The notes beneath the pieces were generated by a model. It made no database searches. It saw only the letters and a program-made list of their open reading frames with translations, and was not told where the DNA came from. The position numbers and the translations under genes were made by a program. A stretch of DNA of 9,463 nt from assembly GCA_937916485.1 (NCBI GenBank), contig CALFSV010000018.1:1-9463 (forward strand). The letters are read 5' to 3'. Positions 4,796 through 9,463 of the stretch are shown in pieces. The number at the start of each line of letters is the position of its first letter. Positions within the stretch are counted from its first letter, which is position 1. This stretch comes from an uncultured Paracoccaceae bacterium. Lineage in GTDB: Bacteria > Pseudomonadota > Alphaproteobacteria > Rhodobacterales > Rhodobacteraceae.

Positions 4796-5647
4796 TCACA
4801 TGATCGACACGTCGTCACGCGTGGCGCTCAGGCGGGCGATAAGACGCATGTAGACCGTGACTGTTACCAGCATGACGAGAATGAGCATGACCGCCACTGC
4901 CGAGCCAAAGGCCCAATTCCTGGATTGCAGGAAGAGATCGACCAGCGCGTTACCGACGAAGAAGACCTTGCCGCCGCCAAGGAGCGCGGGGATCAGGAAC
5001 TCGCCCATCAGCAGAATGAAAACCAGCATGCAACCAGTTGCGATGCCTGAAATGGACATTGGCAGCGTTACCCTGAGAAAGGTCGTGAGTGGCCTAGCCC
5101 CGAGATCGGACGAAGCTTCCAAAAGCCGTTTGTCGAGACGGTCCAGCGCCACATAGATAGGGAAGACCATCAGAGGTAAGTAGCCATAGACGATTCCGAC
5201 GGTGACCGCGAAGGGCGTATAGATCAGCCGCACCCCTTCGACGCCGAAGAGCTCCAGGAGCGCGGGCAATCCCTGTCCGCCCAAAATGAAAATCCAAGCA
5301 TAACTGCGGATCAAAATGGAGGTCCAGAACGGCACAATCACCAAAACGAGCAGCATCGTCTTCCACCTGGGATCTGTTCGCACGGCGAGCTGATAAGCCA
5401 GTGGATAGGCGATGATCAGCGCGGCGAGAGTTCCCAATGGAGCGAGTGTGAGCGTGTTCTTGAATGCGGTCAGACGCGCGGGCAGATTCGCATATTGCTC
5501 GAATGTGAAAGCGGGCACCCAGCCACCAGCCGGCGCCCGCTCTCCAAAGCTGAAGATCACCACTACGGAGAGTGGCAGCACGAGCATTACCAGCAGCCAG
5601 GCACCCGCAGGTGCGACCAGTAGCCAGTTTCTCTCGTGCACGGTCAT
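4796..5647 (-). CDS. potB: ABC transporter permease, PotB type (283 aa)
   Basis: This is the second inner-membrane permease of the importer. Membrane segments lie near residues 8-34, 64-88, 98-122, 144-168, 199-224 and 248-271, with a periplasmic stretch after the first (about 35-62) as usual for PotB/PotH. The EAA loop is EASSDLGARPLTTFLRV (177-193), followed by TLP. I place the start at the ATG at 5647 (MTVHERNWLL), 13 bases after the stop of the binding-protein gene; a longer frame from 5695 would overlap that gene and add 16 polar residues not expected in the family. A G-rich run (CGGGG) directly before the ATG is too close to be a good ribosome binding site, so translational coupling or the nearby GTG (codon 3) is also possible. 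Confidence 0.9.
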   Translation of the reverse strand: MTVHERNWLLVAPAGAWLLVMLVLPLSVVVIFSFGERAPAGGWVPAFTFEQYANLPARLTAFKNTLTLAPLGTLAALIIAYPLAYQLAVRTDPRWKTMLLVLVIVPFWTSILIRSYAWIFILGGQGLPALLELFGVEGVRLIYTPFAVTVGIVYGYLPLMVFPIYVALDRLDKRLLEASSDLGARPLTTFLRVTLPMSISGIATGCMLVFILLMGEFLIPALLGGGKVFFVGNALVDLFLQSRNWAFGSAVAVMLILVMLVTVTVYMRLIARLSATRDDVSIM

Positions 5648-5660
5648 CCCCGTTGTCCGA

Positions 5661-6818
5661 TCAGGCCGACTTGAAGCGAGCGAGCAACTCTGCACGATTC
5701 GGGTCGGTCAAGGTTGCCGCCGCCCCGAATTCGAGAGCATTGAGGCGCTCGGCAGCCGGGTAAAGGATCGGATCGTTCAGGATCTCTTCTGGCAACAACG
5801 CGTTGGTGCGGCTGTCCGCGACTGGATAGCCGTGTGCCAAAACTTCGCGTGCGTTAACCTCGGGATCGAGCATGAAGTTGATCAGGGCATAGGCAGCGTC
5901 GATGTGCGGGGCACCTTTAGGGATGGCGTAATAGTCACTCCACAATTCACCGCCTTCCTTGCCCAGCGCAAAGGCGATCTCGGGGATGTCAGTGTTCAGT
6001 TGCTTACCATCGCCCGTCCAGCAGATTGTAAGCCAGGCATCACCCGACCGCATTGCCGGCTGGTAATCAGATGTGATCGCAAAGAGATGCGGTTTGACGT
6101 CGATCAGCAGTTTTTCGGCATCTGCCAGTTCAGCCTCGTCGACCGAGTTGAAAGAGTATCCATGATAATTCAGCGCGGCCCCGATCGTGGTCAACTGGTA
6201 GTCATGCACCATGGTCCGACCGGAGAAGTCCCCCATCGTGCGATCAAAGAAATCTTTCCAGCTGTCGATGGCCACCCCGCCGTTATGTGAGGTGTTGCTG
6301 GCGATACCTGTGGTGCCCCAGTTCTTTGGCACTGCGTACACAACACCATCCACGATCCCGGCGTCGGCAAAGCGCGGATCGAAAGCACTAGGGTCGTAAT
6401 TTGGAAGTTTCGACAAATCGAGCGGTTCGATAAGCCCTTCTTCGACATAAGTCGTGATCGTGTAGTTCGTGGGAACGTAAACGTCCCAACCGCTACCACC
6501 AGCTTGAAGCTTGGCCAACATTTCCTCGTTTGATCCGAAGACGTTTACCTGCGTAAAAGCCCCCGTCTGTTCGGTAAAAATCTCGAAGTTTTCAGGGTCG
6601 TGATAGTTCGGCCATGTCGCCAGCACGACTCGGTTGCCGATATGGCTGCCGGCCATCGCGCGTGAGGGGCTAAGTCCGGGAAGTGCGCCAGCCATGATTG
6701 CCGTCGCGGTACCAAGCCCCGTGACGCCAAGGAAATGCCTCCGCGTGACCGAACCTTTTTCATAACGACGCAACTCTTCCATGAATTTCCGCTTTGAGAT
6801 GTATGATTTGTCTTTCAT
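5661..6818 (-). CDS. potD: Periplasmic binding protein, PotD/PotF type, Tat-exported (385 aa)
   Basis: This protein captures the substrate in the periplasm and delivers it to the permeases. It has a long basic N-terminal region with a twin-arginine motif T25-R-R-H-F-L-G31, a hydrophobic stretch (about 31-49) and a likely cleavage site after A54-M-A56, so export by Tat is expected. The mature part matches PotD-like proteins: W69-P-N-Y72 (the W-x-x-Y of the binding site), NEEMLAKLQ, Y119, NWG (166-168), D206, W267, W293-S-D295 with YYAIP, and GYP (330-332). By eye, two acidic positions that contact the amines in E. coli PotD appear to be N71 and L209 here, so the ligand may differ from putrescine or spermidine. 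The ATG at 6818 has GGGAG seven bases upstream. It lies between the ATPase and permease genes. Confidence 0.93.
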   Translation of the reverse strand: MKDKSYISKRKFMEELRRYEKGSVTRRHFLGVTGLGTATAIMAGALPGLSPSRAMAGSHIGNRVVLATWPNYHDPENFEIFTEQTGAFTQVNVFGSNEEMLAKLQAGGSGWDVYVPTNYTITTYVEEGLIEPLDLSKLPNYDPSAFDPRFADAGIVDGVVYAVPKNWGTTGIASNTSHNGGVAIDSWKDFFDRTMGDFSGRTMVHDYQLTTIGAALNYHGYSFNSVDEAELADAEKLLIDVKPHLFAITSDYQPAMRSGDAWLTICWTGDGKQLNTDIPEIAFALGKEGGELWSDYYAIPKGAPHIDAAYALINFMLDPEVNAREVLAHGYPVADSRTNALLPEEILNDPILYPAAERLNALEFGAAATLTDPNRAELLARFKSA

Positions 6819-6857
6819 GTCGTGTCTCCCAGTTGGATGTTTGCTGCTCTTTGACCT

Positions 6858-7976
6858 TCAGTCTGGCCTCAAAATTAGGGCGGCATCCGGGGTCCAATGG
6901 GCCCAAACGGTGTCGCCTTTCCCGAGTGTCGATAAGCCTGCGTCCGCCTGACGTGGCGCAAGTGCGGTAATGCTTCCAAGGTGTTCATGGCGAACGACAT
7001 ACTCCGTGTGCTCGCCTAGAAATATGCGGTTCAGAACCGTCGCCGAGAGACCACCTGGTACTTCGGTCCGGCTCAGCCTGATCTGCTCGGGCCGCACGCT
7101 GAGACATCCGGCCTGGCCTGAGGGTATGTCGCTGCCAATGCTACTGGAATAGGTCAGCCCATTGCCAAGCGTGATTGAACTTTGGCCGCTGGCGTCGGTT
7201 TGGACCTGCCCATCGAAGAAATTTGACGTTCCGACAAAGTCGGCGACATAGCGTGTGGTCGGTCGATCGTAGAGATCCTGCGGGCTGCCGGCCTGAACGA
7301 TTGCGCCTGCGCGCATCACGCAGATGCGGTCAGACAGCGACAACGCCTCTTCCTGGTCGTGTGTAACCAGTATGAAGGTGATGCCCAGTTGACGCTGGAT
7401 ATCCTGTAATTCAATCTGCATTTCCTTGCGCAGTTTGCGGTCAAGAGCAGCAAGAGGCTCGTCCAGCAAGAGAAGCGTCGGTTCGTTTACGATGGCGCGA
7501 GCAAGTGCGACACGCTGCTGTTGTCCGCCCGACATCTCCCAAATGCGCCGCGCGCCAAACTCGCCCAGACGGACGGTGTCGAGAACGCGCTGAACCCGGT
7601 CGGAGATCTCGTACTTTGGCAATCTTGGCCGCCTCTGCTCGAGGCCATATGCGATATTCTGAGCGACAGTCATATGCGGAAAAAGCGCATAGCTCTGAAA
7701 GACCATATTCACGGGTCGCCGGTATGGCTCGAGGTCCGAAACAACCTCGTTTCCAATCAACACTTGTCCTTCGCTCGGGGTTTCAAAGCCCGCGAGCATT
7801 CGGAGCGCAGTTGTCTTGCCACAGCCTGAAGGACCAAGGAATGACAGGAATTCGCCCGAAGCTATGCTGAGGTCGATGTTGTCCACCGCAACGAGCGACC
7901 CAAACCTCTTGGTGACACCTCGCAACTCTGCGATGGGCTTCTCGAACCTTTCATAGGGCTGTTCGTGATGCAGCAA
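6858..7976 (-). CDS. potA: ABC transporter ATPase, PotA type (372 aa)
   Basis: This cytoplasmic ATPase drives the importer. All motor motifs are intact: Walker A GPSGCGKTT (48-56), Q-loop VFQSYALFPH (Q94), signature MSGGQQQRVALARA (148-161), Walker B LLLLDEPLAALD (168-179) and switch histidine H206 in LVTHDQ. The C-terminal part (about 240-372) is the TOBE-like regulatory and substrate-binding extension of the PotA/CUT1-type ATPases (VRPEQIRLSR). The start is TTG at 7976, with GAGG seven bases upstream; no in-frame ATG lies before Walker A, so a non-standard start codon seems real. It is the first gene of the operon, 39 bases before the binding-protein gene, and is transcribed away from the LuxR-type regulator. 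Confidence 0.95.
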   Translation of the reverse strand: MLHHEQPYERFEKPIAELRGVTKRFGSLVAVDNIDLSIASGEFLSFLGPSGCGKTTALRMLAGFETPSEGQVLIGNEVVSDLEPYRRPVNMVFQSYALFPHMTVAQNIAYGLEQRRPRLPKYEISDRVQRVLDTVRLGEFGARRIWEMSGGQQQRVALARAIVNEPTLLLLDEPLAALDRKLRKEMQIELQDIQRQLGITFILVTHDQEEALSLSDRICVMRAGAIVQAGSPQDLYDRPTTRYVADFVGTSNFFDGQVQTDASGQSSITLGNGLTYSSSIGSDIPSGQAGCLSVRPEQIRLSRTEVPGGLSATVLNRIFLGEHTEYVVRHEHLGSITALAPRQADAGLSTLGKGDTVWAHWTPDAALILRPD

Positions 7977-8012
7977 TGGCTTGCCTCAGCAGTCAAAACG
8001 AGGGGTTGCGCC

Positions 8013-8041
8013 TATAACGCGTATTCCACAATTAGCCGCAA
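8013..8041 (-). promoter_or_regulatory. Candidate promoter of the transport operon
   Basis: On the minus strand TTGCGG (8041-8036) and GTTATA (8018-8013) are 17 bases apart, a good sigma-70-type arrangement. Transcription would start around 8006, about 30 bases before the TTG start of the ATPase gene. Confidence 0.45.
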
Positions 8042-8055
8042 AATGTGCGATTGTG
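8027..8055. promoter_or_regulatory. Candidate operator: CACAAT-N17-ATTGTG dyad
   Basis: CACAAT (8027-8032) and ATTGTG (8050-8055) are exact reverse complements, and CGCA (8037-8040)/TGCG (8046-8049) form an inner pair. The dyad spans the -35 of the operon promoter and overlaps the -35 of the regulator promoter, a fitting place for autoregulation and control of the operon by the divergent LuxR-type protein. The assignment is inference. Confidence 0.4.
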
Positions 8056-8079
8056 TAAATATGCAATTTGTTATATGCT
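8051..8079 (+). promoter_or_regulatory. Candidate promoter of the LuxR-type regulator
   Basis: TTGTGT (8051-8056) and TATGCT (8074-8079) are 17 bases apart. Transcription would start near 8086, giving a leader of about 17 bases that contains the GAGGG ribosome binding site. The surroundings are AT-rich compared with the flanking genes. Confidence 0.45.
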
Positions 8080-8102
8080 TCTTGTGATAGTTGAGGGTCG
8101 AA

Positions 8103-8879
8103 ATGCCTACAGACTGGAACGGCCAAGCCGCATTGTGTCTCGATGCCGTCGGGACTCCATCCTTCGCCGAGACGCTCGCCGAGGGTCTGCGAAGCGTGCT
8201 GCCCTACGAATTTACAGTGATCTTCGGATACATGGGAAAAGAGCGGCCGCTCGCATTGTTTGACGATTTCACCCCTGCGCGGCGAAAGCTCCACGTCGAC
8301 GACTATCTTGAGGGTCCCTACCTCATTGATCCGTTCTTTCTGGCGAGCATCGGCGACAATCTGCAGGGTATCTGGCGATTGAAGGACATAGCTCCTGACC
8401 GCTTTTATCAGGGCGAATATTATCGAAGCTATTATGCGCAGACCGGATTGGCGGAAGAGGTCGGTTTTCTTATCGACGTGGATGCGGAACTCCAGATCGT
8501 CCTGTCGCTCATGCGAACAGAGAAAAAATTCAGCAAGACCGAGATGCGTATCCTGTCTGAGATCCAACCAATTGTCGAGGCATTGTGCCGCCGCAACTGG
8601 TCGAGCATGGACAGAGCGGGGCGCAGTAAGACCTCGGACATCTTAAACCGGAAAGTCGCCGACGCCTTCAACACGATCGGCGATGGAGCTCTGACTGACA
8701 GGGAAGGCCAGATCGTCGAACTGACTCTCCGCGGTCATTCTTCGGAGGCGATTGGTAGACTTCTCTCGATTTCGCCTGGAACTGTCCGCATTCACCGCCG
8801 CAATGTTTATTCGAAGTTGAGGATCAACTCGCAGGGCGAACTCTTTTCTCTCTTCCTCGATACCATAGGCGCCGGCTAG
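8103..8879 (+). CDS. LuxR-type transcriptional regulator (258 aa)
   Basis: The C-terminal part (about 196-258) is a LuxR/GerE-type HTH: ALTDREGQIVELTLRG, then SSEAIGRLLSISPGTVRIH with the recognition helix, then RRNVYSKLRI. The N-terminal ~180 residues form an unrecognised sensor-like domain; I do not see a receiver domain (no phosphorylation Asp context) and no convincing acyl-homoserine-lactone pocket, so it is not assigned to quorum sensing. The start is the ATG at 8103, with GAGGG five bases upstream; an in-frame TTG at 8091 would overlap this site. It is divergent from the transport operon and shares a 126-base control region with it, which makes it the probable local regulator, perhaps sensing the transported compound or a metabolite. 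Confidence 0.9.
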   Translation: MPTDWNGQAALCLDAVGTPSFAETLAEGLRSVLPYEFTVIFGYMGKERPLALFDDFTPARRKLHVDDYLEGPYLIDPFFLASIGDNLQGIWRLKDIAPDRFYQGEYYRSYYAQTGLAEEVGFLIDVDAELQIVLSLMRTEKKFSKTEMRILSEIQPIVEALCRRNWSSMDRAGRSKTSDILNRKVADAFNTIGDGALTDREGQIVELTLRGHSSEAIGRLLSISPGTVRIHRRNVYSKLRINSQGELFSLFLDTIGAG

Positions 8880-9053
8880 CTCTAGAACGCAAATTACGTA
8901 GCGCAAGGCTATGGCGTCGCTGCAGCTATGCACTATGTCCGGCTAACTACAGGTTCGCTACCCCTGAGATATTTAGCCTGCAGCCAACGGCAGGTTCGAC
9001 GGGGCGCAGCGCAGCATCTCGTCTTATCCGTAAACGGCAGGAGTGGGTCAAAT

Positions 9054-9458
9054 TCACCCCAAGACCTTGATCAGCGCGTCTTCACTCATCCGTCCTTGTT
9101 CCAGCGCTGTGAGCGCGCGCATTCGTAGGTCATCATCTAGAGCGTAGCCTTCCCGCGACACACCTAAGGCAACGAGCAACGCGGCCTCTCCCAGCTTGCC
9201 TGCATCGAACAGATCAAACGCCTTGTGGGCTGCTGACAAAGCCGGGGCAGGGGGCACAACTGGTGTTCCTGCGGCAGGAGTTTCCTCAGCGTCCAATTCT
9301 GTGATGTCTTGCTCTGTGCTCAGCGTCGCACCGTCTGCGGATGCGTCTTTCAAAGCCAGCTTTTCCTGCCGATCACTGCGCCCGGAGTGCAGGCCAGGGT
9401 TCATGAACGGCGACAGCTTTGAGTAGAAGCGATCCAAAACGCCCGTGCTGTTGCCCAT
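9054..9458 (-). CDS. Protein of unknown function (134 aa, start possibly outside)
   Basis: I do not recognise a family. From the first ATG (9458) the product starts MGNSTGVLDRFYSKLSPF, runs through a Ser/Asp/Glu-rich part and an Ala/Pro-rich linker (about residues 60-75), and ends with a compact, probably helical C-terminal half (AHKAFDLFDAGKLGEAALL; then DDDLRMRALTALEQG; last residues SEDALIKVLG). No signal peptide or membrane segment is seen. Only five bases lie before the ATG, so no ribosome binding site can be checked, and the gene may start further upstream beyond the window. It is convergent with the LuxR-type gene, 174 bases away, and that gap holds nothing clear except two short direct repeats (AACGGCAGG and CAGGTTCG). 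Confidence 0.6.
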   Translation of the reverse strand: MGNSTGVLDRFYSKLSPFMNPGLHSGRSDRQEKLALKDASADGATLSTEQDITELDAEETPAAGTPVVPPAPALSAAHKAFDLFDAGKLGEAALLVALGVSREGYALDDDLRMRALTALEQGRMSEDALIKVLG

Positions 9459-9463
9459 TTGAC

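Noticed and set aside
5412..6290. Long open frame of 292 codons on the plus strand
   Set aside because: It lies antisense to the binding-protein and PotB-type genes, which have clear family motifs, and its own product shows no known motif or ribosome binding site.
7986..8567. 193-codon minus-strand frame
   Set aside because: It is antisense to the LuxR-type gene and crosses the divergent promoter region.
1..9463. CRISPR array, complete insertion sequence, rRNA genes
   Set aside because: There are no regularly spaced direct repeats, no paired terminal repeats around a transposase gene, and no rRNA-like sequence.

Overview
The window looks like chromosomal DNA of an alphaproteobacterium, most likely of the Rhodobacteraceae/Roseobacter type. 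This is an inference from the flavour of the proteins (a Pot-type ABC operon with a divergent LuxR-type regulator, a BLUF protein, short HTH proteins) and from codon usage; no rRNA or other marker gene is present. The left third (about 1-3180) is accessory DNA with small genes, large non-coding stretches and many hairpins. The right two thirds is a compact, ordinary-looking transport operon.

Left part. Positions 1-515 hold no convincing gene but several stem-loops. A 42-residue minus-strand reading frame (516-644) is possibly a real small gene or a remnant. A small HTH-like protein (699-1082, +) has a perfect TATAAT placed so that its mRNA would be leaderless. A single-domain BLUF blue-light sensor lies at 1127-1540 (-). 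Next comes a tRNA on the minus strand (1638-1714) with anticodon UAU, which resembles a modified tRNA-Ile2, and just upstream of it an 80-residue unknown protein (1737-1979, -). Positions 1980-2363 are non-coding and dense in inverted repeats, with a terminator-like hairpin near 2218-2246. They lead into a 188-residue tyrosine recombinase made of the catalytic domain alone (2364-2930, +). Positions 2931-3188 are non-coding apart from a possible transposase N-terminal remnant.

Right part. Five minus-strand genes are tightly packed from 7976 down to 3189: a PotA-type ATPase, a Tat-exported PotD-type binding protein, PotB- and PotC-type permeases, and a short-chain dehydrogenase. Together they encode an importer for a polyamine or similar compound plus one oxidoreductase that probably acts on the imported compound or a product of it. 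A LuxR-type regulator (8103-8879, +) is transcribed divergently. The 126-base gap holds plausible promoters for both directions, and a dyad (CACAAT-N17-ATTGTG) overlaps both -35 elements, which suggests that the regulator controls the operon and itself. A minus-strand gene of unknown function (9054-9458) closes the window, and its start may lie outside.

The items most worth a second look are the tRNA with anticodon UAU, the catalytic-domain-only recombinase beside an inverted-repeat-rich non-coding region, and the regulator/transporter/dehydrogenase unit, whose binding protein seems to lack part of the usual polyamine-binding acidic residues. I saw no clearly new defence system, CRISPR array or complete transposon.
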